59,447 nt of DNA from UBA7332 sp051657165 (GTDB lineage Bacteria; Bacteroidota; Bacteroidia; Bacteroidales; UBA7332): assembly GCA_051657165.1 (NCBI GenBank), contig JBOFKD010000290.1, forward strand, positions 1-59,447, written 5' to 3'. Shown piece after piece: positions 1-8,788 of this stretch. Below the pieces are notes generated by a model, which saw nothing but the letters and a program-made list of their open reading frames with translations, ran no database searches and was not told where the DNA came from. A program made the translations under genes and the position numbers. Position 1 is the first letter of the stretch. Every line of letters starts with the position of its first letter.

Positions 1-62
1 GACTCGAACCCGCGACCCCCTGCGTGACAGGCAGGTATTCTAACCAACTGAACTACCACACC
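1..62 (-). tRNA. tRNA-Asp (GTC), truncated at window edge
   Basis: Read on the minus strand, the segment has a D-arm, an anticodon stem-loop with GTC in the loop, and a T-arm. It is nearly identical to the complete tRNA at 111-184. The 3' acceptor strand falls outside the window, so only about 62 of 74 bases are present. The two copies lie in tandem about 48 bp apart and are probably co-transcribed. Confidence 0.93.
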
Positions 63-110
63 GTTGGGAAAGCTTTTATTTTAGAGAACAGAGCTTTCTT
101 CTGTTCTTGG

Positions 111-184
111 CGGTATGGACGGGACTCGAACCCGCGACCCCCTGCGTGACAGGCAGGTATTCTAACCAACTGAACTACCACACC
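111..184 (-). tRNA. tRNA-Asp (GTC)
   Basis: The complete cloverleaf can be folded by eye. The 5' acceptor strand GGTGTGG (178-184) pairs with CCATACC (112-118), including one G-U pair, and base 111 gives discriminator G. The anticodon loop CTGTCAC carries GTC. No CCA is encoded. It is the first (5') gene of a tandem tRNA-Asp pair on the minus strand. Confidence 0.96.
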
Positions 185-693
185 ATTGAGTTGTTTTATT
201 TCTCAACTGCGATGCAAAAGTAGGGATTTATTTTGAATATCCAAACTTTATTGACAGAAAAAGCATCAATCAAAGCCTTTTTTTACGCCACGCGAAGTAA
301 GTACCTAAGAATGAGATGCCATAAAAATTGTAAAAAAAACACCGTAAGCAATATATCTGACTGTAGTCTCAAAACTATCATTGATTCTGTTTTATAAGTC
401 TCCAATAACTTTTTGATGAATCATCATTACTCTTCCATCTAATTATAAATTTAATTCATTACCGGTGGATGTCTCTATAATCTTAGAATATAAACGTTAC
501 CAGACAGTGATACTATATAAATAAATATTATATTTTACATTCATTAAGTATATTATATCTCAAATACCCCAATTAAGCACAAAACACCATAAACGTGAAT
601 ATATCTCAATGATATTAATTTAAAGCAAATAAAATTATCCTCAAATTTAAACCTCTATTTCTCTTATAATTTAATCCTTAAACAAAATCTTAA
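185..693. other. AT-rich gene-free leader of the phosphoesterase gene
   Basis: This is 509 bp with no convincing ORF, between the tRNA pair and the large secreted phosphoesterase. It should hold the minus-strand tRNA promoter near its left end and the plus-strand promoter of the phosphoesterase near its right end. The last 100 bp are extremely AT-rich, with TATAATTT-like stretches, but I cannot single out a convincing promoter box. No repeat or RNA structure stands out. Confidence 0.5.
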
Positions 694-3600
694 ATGAAAA
701 CTAAGAAATTAACCAAGATCAAGACCATGTTATGCTTGTTCCTGCTGACTTTAACAGGCATAACAACAGTTCAGGCTCAAACAACAGGAACAGGCGTAGA
801 TCCAAACGCTGTTATGATGGATGATTTCGAAAGCGGCAGCTTTTCTAAATGGACAGCACGTCCGGGTTCACGTGGTGAAAAAATGACATTTGATTTAATG
901 AATGCCACTAATGGAGATTTAATCAAGTTCGGTAATCATGCATTAAAAGTCAATATTGATTTCACAAATGCTCAGGAGAATCAGACTCTCACAGCCCAAA
1001 TCAGTCCGGGAACGTCTGGTGATGCATTGCTGATTCCGGGAAATGCAGCAGGAGGTAAGAAGTTAGGTATGTGGGTATATGCCACACCAGGTGTACAAGG
1101 TATGTGGATGCGGGTTTCAACTCGTGCGATCGGTGCTTCGTCAGGAGTTACCAATACTGATTTAGCAAGTTCTATCAATTGGACGGGCTGGAAATACGTA
1201 CATTGCAATCTGCCTAAAGGCCATGAATTTCATCCGGATGGCATTCGCTTTCTGGTATTAAAGAGCAACACTAACTATTTCGTGAACGGATATATAATAA
1301 TAGATAATATCCGTGTAACGAATCAATCATTCACCGAGGATTTATTCCCTCCGGTTGTTAACTCATTGACCGGTAACGGCGAGAACCTTACCGGCACACT
1401 AACTACAAGTCAGATTGATCTGGCCGCTAAATTTAGCGAGGTAGGAAATCCATCCAGTGGATTAAACTACAACAGTATACATATGAACGTAGACGGTTAT
1501 CTTTTTAAAACCGGAGATCCGGGCTTTAACATTGATCCGGAAAACAATACAGTTTCGCTTAATGGGATGAACTTATCAAACGGTATGCATACAGTAACTG
1601 TAAATGTAGAAGATAATTTTGGACACGTTACTAACAGAACAGGATCGTTCACTGTTGATGCTTCGGATGGTAAAACTACAACTATAAACACACAACCGGA
1701 CGAAGAGGCTAAAGTTGGCAATCCGTTTAAAATTCAGATTAATAGTAACAACACGAAGGATATAAAAGAATTGGATATTGTTTTGTCATTAAATAATATT
1801 GGTTCTGTATCTGATAAAAACGGGATTGAATTTGCTGGTTCAGCACAAAAAGGCAGTAGTTATTCATACAATCCAAGAAACGGACACGTTACTATCAGTC
1901 TTAAAAATGATATTACAGATCCATCTGACAATATCGAAGGAACACTTGCTACAATTCTTGTGAATATTTCAAAATTCAGTAACCCTACAGATATTTTAAT
2001 TTGCACACCTGTATCAGCCAAGGCTGTTTATGCAGACAACTCCCTTTCGCTATTCTCTTTGTTCGAAACATTTGAGAAAAATATCAAATCTGATTTTGAC
2101 TTTAATGTAGTGAAACGTATCGTAGGAGCACCCGGGGAAATTAAAGTTACGGATATGAACGGAAGCCCAGTTGCCGGAGCCACTGTATATGTTCTGAATG
2201 AAGAAAAAACAGAAGTAATCACTTCTGCTGTAACACAAGGTGACGGAATCGCTAAGAACATGAGCTTTACCAATACCGCTCAAAGTGTAAATGTATACGC
2301 TGAAAAAGAAGGTAAATTCACATATACACGCTTAGTCCGTACGCTTGATCCTCTACATACAAATATACCTGCTATTATTCGTGCAGGGGTGACCAGTGAT
2401 CCAAAAACCTCTAAAACTATTACGTGGGTAACAAATCCGGTATCTTCTGAAGAACCTGCAATTATAAAGATTGCTAAGAAAACCGATGGCGAAAGCAGCT
2501 TCATTGAGTTTACCGGAACAACAAAGATTCTTGAATACAATGCCTTAGCCAGCAACGGCATTGCGAAAGGAAACTCAGTAACATTAGAAAATCTGAATCC
2601 GGGCACAACTTATATTTATCAGGTAGGTGACGGAACGAACTGGTCTCCAACACATGAGTTCACGACTACCTCCGACTCCAAAAAACTATCTTTCAGTGCA
2701 TTTGGCGACTTACAGGCGACATCTAATGAGCAGATGAGCAGATTCCTGGCAGCAGCCAAAACAATAGAGGAAATGCCGGAAAGACCTTGGTTTAACCTGA
2801 ATGTAGGTGATATTGTTGATACAGACGACAGACATGATTATTATTCTTACTATGGGCATCTGTTTAATGAACGTCCGGGATTTGCTAATATTGATATGGT
2901 AGCAGCGTATGGAAATCACGAATATATGGGTAATCCGGATGCTGACAATATTAAATTCGTCAACGGACATCATACAGTAGAACCTTCTGCGAACTATGAT
3001 GCTAAAATTGTAGGAACAGGTACATATGCTTCTGAATATGGCAATATGCTTGTTATTTCTTTGGATTGGGCGCATAAAGGCGGTGCACCAGTAAACACAA
3101 TTCTGAATGAACAAGCTAAGTGGCTGGAAGAGGTATTAAGCAAAACGGACAAAACATGGAAAGTTGTAACCATGCACTATCCGATTTATCCTTATGAGTC
3201 TACTCCCGGAACTCAAGCTATTTTCGGCCCTGTTTTCGACAAATACAACGTACAACTTCTTCTTTGCGGACACGGACATACATACGAGCGCGTTCAGATA
3301 TATAACGGAAACAATGTTGTACCTCCGGGTGATAAAAGAACGTTTACTCCGGGTATCGGAGGAACAATGTATTTCCAGTTGGGAGATATGACCAGATCTA
3401 CAGCTAACGGACGATGGATTCATTGTGCAGTTGATGGAAAAGAAATGCGGGTTACATCCAGAGATGCAAACAATAATATTGTAGAGAATGAATGCTTCAC
3501 CTTATATGCATCTCCAATCAGTAACTACGGAATCACATTCAGCACTGTAAGTGGAAACGGATCTGTCATTGCAACTGTTGATGAAAAAGAGATATCTAAC

Positions 3601-4023
3601 GGTACTGAAGTTAAAGAAGGGAAAGATGTTGTATTCAAAGCTATTCCAAACGATGGATTTAAAGTTAAGGAGTGGAAGGTAAACAATAAGGTTATCGAAG
3701 GACATGAAGCAGAAGAATTCACACTTACAAATCTGTCGGAAGCATCTGATATCAGTGTTGAGTTTGACGCAATAACAGGAACTGAAGAATCGTTAGAAAA
3801 CAGACTTTCTGTTTACCCGAATCCTTTTGGAGATATTCTTTCTGTTTCAGGAGCTGATGGCTGTAACATTCGCATTGTTGACCTTGCAGGAACTGTTATT
3901 TACAACAAACAGATAATTGCATCCCACGAACGTATCGAATTAAATCACCTGACTCCGGGTGTTTATTTCTGCCACATTCAGAAGGACAAGCAAACGAAGG
4001 TTGTTAAAGTGATGAAAAGATAA
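694..4023 (+). CDS. Secreted multidomain metallophosphoesterase (purple acid phosphatase-like) with T9SS sorting domain
   Basis: The 1109-residue protein starts with a signal peptide ending near residue 29 (VQAQ). An N-terminal beta-rich, carbohydrate-binding-like segment (about 38-215) is followed by a cohesin-like segment (about 345-455) and a carboxypeptidase-regulatory-like repeat. Next come a purple acid phosphatase-type fibronectin domain (about 570-660) and a calcineurin-like phosphoesterase domain. Metal-binding motifs are visible: FGD near 670, GDIVD, GNHE at 740-743, and GHGH near 860. A divergent InlB B-type repeat and a C-terminal T9SS type A sorting domain (YPNPF, then LTPGVYF and a basic end) close the protein. 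It probably hydrolyses a phosphomonoester or phosphodiester at the cell surface or outside; the substrate is unknown. It is monocistronic, with a hairpin terminator directly after it. Confidence 0.88.
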   Translation: MKTKKLTKIKTMLCLFLLTLTGITTVQAQTTGTGVDPNAVMMDDFESGSFSKWTARPGSRGEKMTFDLMNATNGDLIKFGNHALKVNIDFTNAQENQTLTAQISPGTSGDALLIPGNAAGGKKLGMWVYATPGVQGMWMRVSTRAIGASSGVTNTDLASSINWTGWKYVHCNLPKGHEFHPDGIRFLVLKSNTNYFVNGYIIIDNIRVTNQSFTEDLFPPVVNSLTGNGENLTGTLTTSQIDLAAKFSEVGNPSSGLNYNSIHMNVDGYLFKTGDPGFNIDPENNTVSLNGMNLSNGMHTVTVNVEDNFGHVTNRTGSFTVDASDGKTTTINTQPDEEAKVGNPFKIQINSNNTKDIKELDIVLSLNNIGSVSDKNGIEFAGSAQKGSSYSYNPRNGHVTISLKNDITDPSDNIEGTLATILVNISKFSNPTDILICTPVSAKAVYADNSLSLFSLFETFEKNIKSDFDFNVVKRIVGAPGEIKVTDMNGSPVAGATVYVLNEEKTEVITSAVTQGDGIAKNMSFTNTAQSVNVYAEKEGKFTYTRLVRTLDPLHTNIPAIIRAGVTSDPKTSKTITWVTNPVSSEEPAIIKIAKKTDGESSFIEFTGTTKILEYNALASNGIAKGNSVTLENLNPGTTYIYQVGDGTNWSPTHEFTTTSDSKKLSFSAFGDLQATSNEQMSRFLAAAKTIEEMPERPWFNLNVGDIVDTDDRHDYYSYYGHLFNERPGFANIDMVAAYGNHEYMGNPDADNIKFVNGHHTVEPSANYDAKIVGTGTYASEYGNMLVISLDWAHKGGAPVNTILNEQAKWLEEVLSKTDKTWKVVTMHYPIYPYESTPGTQAIFGPVFDKYNVQLLLCGHGHTYERVQIYNGNNVVPPGDKRTFTPGIGGTMYFQLGDMTRSTANGRWIHCAVDGKEMRVTSRDANNNIVENECFTLYASPISNYGITFSTVSGNGSVIATVDEKEISNGTEVKEGKDVVFKAIPNDGFKVKEWKVNNKVIEGHEAEEFTLTNLSEASDISVEFDAITGTEESLENRLSVYPNPFGDILSVSGADGCNIRIVDLAGTVIYNKQIIASHERIELNHLTPGVYFCHIQKDKQTKVVKVMKR

Positions 4024-4043
4024 TTCACTGACACTATTAATAA

Positions 4044-4077
4044 GAAAGGCGCCTGATCATCCGACCAAGCGCCTTTC
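4044..4077 (+). terminator. Hairpin terminator after the phosphoesterase
   Basis: Nine-base arms GAAAGGCGC (4044-4052) and GCGCCTTTC (4069-4077) are perfectly complementary around a 16-nt loop. The T-tract is weak, so termination strength is uncertain. It sits between convergent genes and could serve both strands. Confidence 0.7.
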
Positions 4078-4101
4078 ACTTTGATATGAATCTAAAAAAT
4101 T

Positions 4102-4386
4102 TTATTCTTCTTTCTCGAAGTGTTCGATTTCAGCAAGAAACCGTTTTATATTTCTGAGTTTGCGATTATAGTAAAATCGAAATAAATTAGCACCCACCAC
4201 ACACAATAGCACGGTAAAAATAGCCCATAAAAAAAGAGCTGACATCGATTCAAGGGACATATTTTTACAATTTAATAAATTAACAATCAGTATGGTAAGA
4301 ATCCACACACCAATAAAAGCAGCACCCCAGTATAGCATTCCTTTTTTATTTCTTTTTTCAATTCGTGCAAATGTCTCTTTTTCCAC
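4102..4386 (-). CDS. Small two-TM membrane protein, unknown function
   Basis: The 94-residue protein has a basic N-terminus and two clear hydrophobic helices (about residues 18-38 and 47-70). A charged C-terminal tail (RKLRNIKRFLAEIEHFEKEE) follows and could form a short coiled coil. I recognise no family. It is convergent with the phosphoesterase and divergent from the exonuclease gene, so it is probably its own transcription unit. The coding appearance is good: codon usage resembles the neighbours and there is no better ORF on the other strand. Confidence 0.65.
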   Translation of the reverse strand: MEKETFARIEKRNKKGMLYWGAAFIGVWILTILIVNLLNCKNMSLESMSALFLWAIFTVLLCVVGANLFRFYYNRKLRNIKRFLAEIEHFEKEE

Positions 4387-4489
4387 CGTAATTAGTTAAT
4401 CATTTGTTCTATTATTCGTAGGAAAGTCTGAATAATCACAGAAAATCTACAAAATTTTTCAAATTTATTCATATCCGGTAAATCTTTCC

Positions 4490-4497
4490 TACCTTCA
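4490..4497 (+). promoter_or_regulatory. Candidate -7 box for the exonuclease III gene
   Basis: TACCTTCA resembles the Bacteroidetes -7 consensus TAnnTTTG and lies 25 bp before the start codon. A loosely TTTG-like TTTA lies roughly 20 bp upstream. This rests on pattern matching only. Confidence 0.3.
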
Positions 4498-4522
4498 CAT
4501 CTATAAATCAAACTAAAAGATT

Positions 4523-5296
4523 ATGCGTATGAAATTAGTATCGTGGAATGTCAATGGCATACGTGCTATTGCCAAAAAGTCATTTTTTGATCATCTCGAA
4601 ACACTTCAGAGCGATATATTATGTTTACAAGAGACTAAAGCTCAGGACGATCAGGTAGCAGAGACGCTCTCTGCGCTTGAAGGATTCCATATCTATACAC
4701 ATTCAGCCGAAAGAAAAGGATATTCCGGAACGGCTATTCTTTCTAAACAGCCTGCACTGAATGTTTCATTCGGTATTGGGATTGACGAACACGATCAGGA
4801 AGGACGTGTGATCACTGCTGAGTTTTCTGATTTTTATCTGGTGAATGTGTATGTTCCCAATTCAGGAAGTGAGCTGCTTCGTCTGGACTATCGACAGGAG
4901 TGGGATAAAGCATTCTTCGAATTTCTCAAGAATCTGGAAAACACTAAGCCGGTTATTATTTGCGGCGATATGAATGTAGCTCACAAACCGGTTGATATCG
5001 CACGTCCGAAAGCCAATTACAACAAGACTGCCGGATTTATGCAGGAAGAAATTGACGGGATGGACCGCTATACTCAGGGAGGCTTTATCGACACATTCCG
5101 TACGCTGCATCCCGATAAAACCGAGGCATACAGCTGGTGGAGCTACCGTGGCGGAGCCAGAGCTAAAAACATAGGCTGGCGGATTGATTATTTTCTGATC
5201 TCTGAAGCGCTAAAGCCATCACTTAAAGATGCATTTATATATCCCGAAATCGATGGTTCCGATCATTGTCCGGTAGGTATCATCCTGGAACTATAA
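4523..5296 (+). CDS. xth: Exodeoxyribonuclease III (AP endonuclease)
   Basis: The 257-residue protein is an exonuclease III/AP endonuclease of the EEP superfamily, acting in base excision repair on abasic sites and 3' ends. Family motifs are all visible: WNVNGIR near the N-terminus, QET with metal-binding Glu37, the GDMN motif (Asp149, Asn151), and the terminal SDHCP with catalytic Asp247 and His248. Length is normal for the family. The start could be the first ATG or the one two codons later (MKLVSWNV), which is the usual family N-terminus. A small FKBP gene follows after 18 bp, so the two are probably co-transcribed with the ankyrin gene. Confidence 0.95.
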   Translation: MRMKLVSWNVNGIRAIAKKSFFDHLETLQSDILCLQETKAQDDQVAETLSALEGFHIYTHSAERKGYSGTAILSKQPALNVSFGIGIDEHDQEGRVITAEFSDFYLVNVYVPNSGSELLRLDYRQEWDKAFFEFLKNLENTKPVIICGDMNVAHKPVDIARPKANYNKTAGFMQEEIDGMDRYTQGGFIDTFRTLHPDKTEAYSWWSYRGGARAKNIGWRIDYFLISEALKPSLKDAFIYPEIDGSDHCPVGIILEL

Positions 5297-5314
5297 CACA
5301 TTAATAAAAAGTAT

Positions 5315-5722
5315 ATGAGAAATAAAGGAAAAAGCAGTGCTTATAAAGAAGAGAATATTCGCTTTTTAGAAGAGAACAAAAAACAGGAAGGAATTATTGA
5401 AATACCGGGAGGCGTACAATACCGCATTCTGGAAGAAGGTACAGGCAGAATCCCTACTTCGACTTCTCTGGTGCAGGTTTTCTACAAAGGAACTTTTATT
5501 GACGGTAAAGAGTTCGATTCGAACCTGGAAGATGAACTACCTGCTATTTTCCGGGTATACGAAGTTATTGAAGGCTGGCAGGATATCCTGAAGATTATGC
5601 CGGAGGGTTCTAAATGGGAAATATTCATTCCTTACAAAAAAGGATATGGCAGCCGTACCGACGGAACAATCAAGGGCTTTTCGACGCTTATTTTCGAAGT
5701 AAAACTGGTGAGTGTTGCCTGA
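5315..5722 (+). CDS. FKBP-type peptidyl-prolyl cis-trans isomerase, short form
   Basis: The 135-residue protein consists of one FKBP domain (about residues 28-133) with the hallmark VQVFYKGTFIDGKEFDS segment and a late aromatic/Phe-rich strand. There is no signal peptide or lipobox and no N-terminal dimerisation domain of the FkpA/Mip type, so it is predicted to be cytoplasmic. It would catalyse prolyl isomerisation or act as a small chaperone. It lies 18 bp after the exonuclease gene, and its stop codon is one base from the ATG of the ankyrin-repeat gene, suggesting a three-gene operon with translational coupling. Confidence 0.9.
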   Translation: MRNKGKSSAYKEENIRFLEENKKQEGIIEIPGGVQYRILEEGTGRIPTSTSLVQVFYKGTFIDGKEFDSNLEDELPAIFRVYEVIEGWQDILKIMPEGSKWEIFIPYKKGYGSRTDGTIKGFSTLIFEVKLVSVA

Positions 5723-5723
5723 T

Positions 5724-6557
5724 ATGACTGACTTTCACACACTTCTTGAGCTCATGTACGCAGGGGAATATCAGCTTTTCAAAGAATCTTTCGAAAAAGA
5801 TCCTGCCAGATGGATTGACCTTTGCGACGAGGAAGGCTGGAATTTATTACACCACGCAGCGGAATACGGCGATATTGAAATTATTCGTTTTCTGCTTGAC
5901 GCCGGAGTAAATCCCAATCACAAGTCTCATTCCGGATATTACCCTTTCTATATCACAATCGAAACCGGCACATATACACCGGAGATTGCAGAACTGTTTA
6001 TTTCCCGCCAAGCATACGTCGGGTCAGATTTACACAAAGCAATCCTTACTCAGGATACCGAAAAATGCAAATCGCTTATATCTGCCAGTTTTGATTTAGA
6101 GTGTACAGATGAATTCGGAAATCACCCACTTCACAATGCCGTTGTCACTGGAAACAAAACGATTGCGAAACTTTTGCTGGATAACGGGGCAAATGTAAAT
6201 TGTCAGGATATATCGCAAACTACACCTCTGCATGCTATTTGTGCAGACAAGACAGCTGAACTACTGCCACTTATTCTTGAATATAAACCCGATGCTGAAA
6301 TCCGTGATTACAACGGAAGAACTGCTATTATTTTTGCAGCAGGAAATGCATTTCCTGAAGGCGTAAATCAATTGCTTTCATACGGTATTGATATCAATAT
6401 TCAGGACCATTTTGGAAATACTGCATTGCACTATGCTTTTGAAAATTCAGAAATTGAAATTGCTCAAATACTGATAAACGCCGGAGCAGATGTTCACCTC
6501 ATCAATGAGGACGGACTTCAGCCTTTCGATTTATTTCCGGGTGAAATAACAGAATAA
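5724..6557 (+). CDS. Ankyrin-repeat protein
   Basis: The protein is about 277 residues and built almost wholly of ankyrin repeats. Helix-turn-helix units with GWNLLHHAAEYGDIEIIRFL, FGNHPLHNAVVTGN and GNTALHYAFEN signatures recur about every 33 residues, giving roughly six to seven units. There is no signal peptide or enzymatic domain, so it is most likely a cytoplasmic protein-binding scaffold; the partner is unknown. The ATG at 5724 is preferred over an in-frame GTG at 5712, because the ATG follows the FKBP stop codon by one base. A strong terminator follows directly. Confidence 0.88.
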   Translation: MTDFHTLLELMYAGEYQLFKESFEKDPARWIDLCDEEGWNLLHHAAEYGDIEIIRFLLDAGVNPNHKSHSGYYPFYITIETGTYTPEIAELFISRQAYVGSDLHKAILTQDTEKCKSLISASFDLECTDEFGNHPLHNAVVTGNKTIAKLLLDNGANVNCQDISQTTPLHAICADKTAELLPLILEYKPDAEIRDYNGRTAIIFAAGNAFPEGVNQLLSYGIDINIQDHFGNTALHYAFENSEIEIAQILINAGADVHLINEDGLQPFDLFPGEITE

Positions 6558-6598
6558 AAAAAGACAGGTACCGCCTATGAATGGTACCTGTCTTTTTT
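6557..6598. terminator. Bidirectional terminator between ankyrin and MgtC-like genes
   Basis: A perfect 16-bp stem (6557-6572 with 6583-6598) carries A-rich and T-rich outer ends around a GC-containing core and a 10-nt loop. The A/T flanks are suitable for intrinsic termination on both strands, which fits the convergent gene arrangement. Confidence 0.9.
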
Positions 6599-6616
6599 AT
6601 CGTTATCACCCTCCTG

Positions 6617-7312
6617 CTATTCCGAGTACATTTTTACTCTGACAACATCCGGATAATCTTTTATCTTACTAAGAGTTTCCTGATAGTTACTTCTGATTTT
6701 CACATACACAATAAACTGAAGCACCGTTACCTGCGTATTCAGATCCTGCTGAAACCCGGTATAATGAGCCTCAATATGCCCTCCCTGCAACATCTTGGAA
6801 ACGTCCTTTACAGGAACATCCAATGTATTGAATTCGATCTCTAATGTACGGGGAACCCACTCTATCCCGGCTTTTTTCTCAAAACGCTCCAGACTTACCA
6901 GAATAAACAACACACACACAGTTCCTATTAAAGCTTCTGTATACATACCTATACCCACACAAAGTCCTACTGCTGCCATTGCCCATATACTGGAAGCCGT
7001 AGTCATGCCCCGTATCGTACCTTTACTCTGAATAATAGTACCTGCACCCAGAAAACCTATTCCGGATATTACCTGTGCAGCGATACGGGTAGGGTCACCG
7101 CCGTAAACTTTACCCACATATACGGATATAAGCATCATAATTGTCGTACCTACTGTGATCAGGGAAAACGTACGGAAACCGGCCGACTGTTTTCTCCGTT
7201 GCCGCTCTATCCCAACAATAGCACCCAGAATAAGACTAATCAGTATTCTGATCAGACTAGTCTTAAATCCGATTTCCTGATCTTCCAGTATTTGAAGAAA
7301 CCACTCTGTCAT
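6617..7312 (-). CDS. MgtC/SapB-family inner-membrane protein
   Basis: The 231-residue protein has about five transmembrane helices in the first 145 residues. The MgtC family signatures are present: GAIVGIERQRR, GFRTFSLITVGTT and GIGFLGAGTI. A soluble ACT-like C-terminal domain (about 155-231) follows. Family members influence Mg2+ homeostasis or membrane ATPase activity and are often annotated as Mg2+ transporters, although transport itself is doubtful. The C-terminal domain marks the longer subfamily. It is monocistronic, with no obvious Mg-sensing leader in the short upstream stretch. Confidence 0.9.
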   Translation of the reverse strand: MTEWFLQILEDQEIGFKTSLIRILISLILGAIVGIERQRRKQSAGFRTFSLITVGTTIMMLISVYVGKVYGGDPTRIAAQVISGIGFLGAGTIIQSKGTIRGMTTASSIWAMAAVGLCVGIGMYTEALIGTVCVLFILVSLERFEKKAGIEWVPRTLEIEFNTLDVPVKDVSKMLQGGHIEAHYTGFQQDLNTQVTVLQFIVYVKIRSNYQETLSKIKDYPDVVRVKMYSE

Positions 7313-7373
7313 TGTTTTATATCTTTTTTATAATATAATACACCAGCAGCACACATAAGGTTCATTAAGAAAT

Positions 7374-7409
7374 AAAAAAGGCCTCAGAAATATATCTGAA
7401 GCCTTTTTT
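7374..7409 (-). terminator. Terminator of the serine palmitoyltransferase gene
   Basis: The hairpin arms 7374-7388 and 7395-7409 pair GGCCTCAGA with TCTGAAGCC with one mismatch, and have A/T outer extensions. On the minus strand it follows the spt stop codon within about 10 bp and ends in a T-run. Confidence 0.85.
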
Positions 7410-7418
7410 ATCTTTCAT

Positions 7419-8609
7419 TTATTTTTGAATGATACCCAAACGCTTGAAGTGTTTTTCAATTGTTTCGATTGCATAATCAACTTGTTGTTTTGTATGAGTC
7501 GCCATCAATGAGAAACGAATCAATGTATCCGATGGTGCAACTGCAGGCGAAACTACCGGATTTACAAAAATTCCATCATCAAACAATTCTTTTGTTACTA
7601 AGAATGTTTTATCATTGTCGCGGATAAACAATGGGATAATTGGTGTAGACGTATGTCCTACCTCACAACCGATCTCTTTAAAGCGATCAATTGCATAACG
7701 GGTAATTTCCCAAAGATGCTCAAAACGTTCCGGTTCAGATTGCATAATCTCCAAAGCAGCCATTGCAGCAGCTGTTGATGCCGGTGTAATACTCGCACTG
7801 AAAATATACGAACGGGAATTATGTCTGATATAGTTAGCTGTAACTGAATCACATGCGATAAATCCACCCAGAGAGGCAAATGATTTACTGAATGTACCCA
7901 TAATTAAATCTACATCGTTTGTTACACCCAAAGAGTGACACAAACCTTGACCGTTTGGTCCGAAAACTCCTAATGAGTGAGCTTCGTCAACCATCACAGC
8001 AGCATCGTATTTTTTAGCCAAAGCTACGATATCCTGTAGTGGTGCTACATCCCCCTCCATACTGAACACACCGTCAACAACGATTAGTTTAACTTTATCG
8101 CGCTCACATTTATCCAATACTTTTTCCAACGAGTTCATATCGTTGTGTTTGAATTTTATTGAGTTTGAGAAAGACAGACGACGTCCTTCAATAATTGAAG
8201 CGTGATCCAGTTCATCCCAAATCACATAATCCTGACGACCAGTTAAGCATGAAACGACTCCCAGATTTACCTGGAATCCTGTTGAATAGATAATTGCTTC
8301 TTCTTTACCAACGAATTCTGCTAATTTTTTTTCAAGTTCTAGGTGTAGATCAAGTGTTCCGTTCAAAAATCGAGATCCGGCACATCCGGTTCCATATTTT
8401 TTTGTTGCAGCTATCGCAGCTTCTTTAATTTTAGGATGATTGGTTAGTCCAAGGTAGCTATTCGAACCGAACATTAAAACTTTTCGTCCATTCATCAATA
8501 CTTCAGTATCCTGATCACTCTCGATCTGACGGAAGTATGGATAAATCCCTGCTGCTTTTGCCTTTTGAGGCACATCAAATAAAGCCAGTTTTGATTGTAA
8601 TAATTTCAT
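7419..8609 (-). CDS. spt: Serine palmitoyltransferase (PLP-dependent alpha-oxoamine synthase)
   Basis: The 396-residue protein is a fold-type I PLP enzyme of the alpha-oxoamine synthase family. Visible residues are the stacking His136 (DELDHASII), the PLP-binding VDEAH motif at 207-211, and the Schiff-base lysine Lys242 in GTFSKSFASLGGF. The length and the N-terminal extension match the Bacteroidetes serine palmitoyltransferase, which condenses serine and an acyl-CoA to 3-ketosphinganine, the first step of sphingolipid synthesis. A KBL-type enzyme (glycine C-acetyltransferase) is the main alternative, but the neighbouring lipid kinase favours a sphingolipid role. It is divergent from that kinase gene, with 179 bp between the start codons. 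Confidence 0.85.
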   Translation of the reverse strand: MKLLQSKLALFDVPQKAKAAGIYPYFRQIESDQDTEVLMNGRKVLMFGSNSYLGLTNHPKIKEAAIAATKKYGTGCAGSRFLNGTLDLHLELEKKLAEFVGKEEAIIYSTGFQVNLGVVSCLTGRQDYVIWDELDHASIIEGRRLSFSNSIKFKHNDMNSLEKVLDKCERDKVKLIVVDGVFSMEGDVAPLQDIVALAKKYDAAVMVDEAHSLGVFGPNGQGLCHSLGVTNDVDLIMGTFSKSFASLGGFIACDSVTANYIRHNSRSYIFSASITPASTAAAMAALEIMQSEPERFEHLWEITRYAIDRFKEIGCEVGHTSTPIIPLFIRDNDKTFLVTKELFDDGIFVNPVVSPAVAPSDTLIRFSLMATHTKQQVDYAIETIEKHFKRLGIIQK

Positions 8610-8681
8610 ATTCTTATTTTAATATCATACGATTTGTGCAGACAATTTGTGATTCTGCATCTATCTCCGTAATATTGCGGA

Positions 8682-8689
8682 CAAAAATA
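8682..8689 (-). promoter_or_regulatory. Candidate -7 box for spt
   Basis: Read on the minus strand this is TATTTTTG, a match to TAnnTTTG, about 73 bp before the spt start codon. No clear -33 TTTG partner is seen. Confidence 0.35.
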
Positions 8690-8752
8690 GAAAAAATATT
8701 CTATTCTAGTGAAAAGAGGGTAAATATAATGCGTATTTTCGAGCTTATACTG

Positions 8753-8760
8753 TAAATTTG
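8753..8760 (+). promoter_or_regulatory. Candidate -7 box for the lipid kinase gene
   Basis: TAAATTTG matches the TAnnTTTG consensus exactly and ends 28 bp before the ATG, giving a plausible short leader. The -33 element is not obvious. Confidence 0.4.
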
Positions 8761-8788
8761 AAATATTTTTTCATCAACTGATTACCAA

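Noticed and set aside
1..184. Tandem tRNA-Asp genes as an integration hotspot
   Set aside because: No integrase, partial tRNA duplicate or island-type gene adjoins them in the window. Two tandem copies of one tRNA are ordinary.
2710..3114. 134-codon minus-strand ORF inside the phosphoesterase gene
   Set aside because: It is antisense to the metal-binding core of the phosphoesterase and has a low-complexity Ile/Cys/Phe composition.
5712..5723. GTG start for the ankyrin-repeat gene overlapping the FKBP gene
   Set aside because: The ATG at 5724 is one base after the FKBP stop codon and gives the same repeats without the extra residues.
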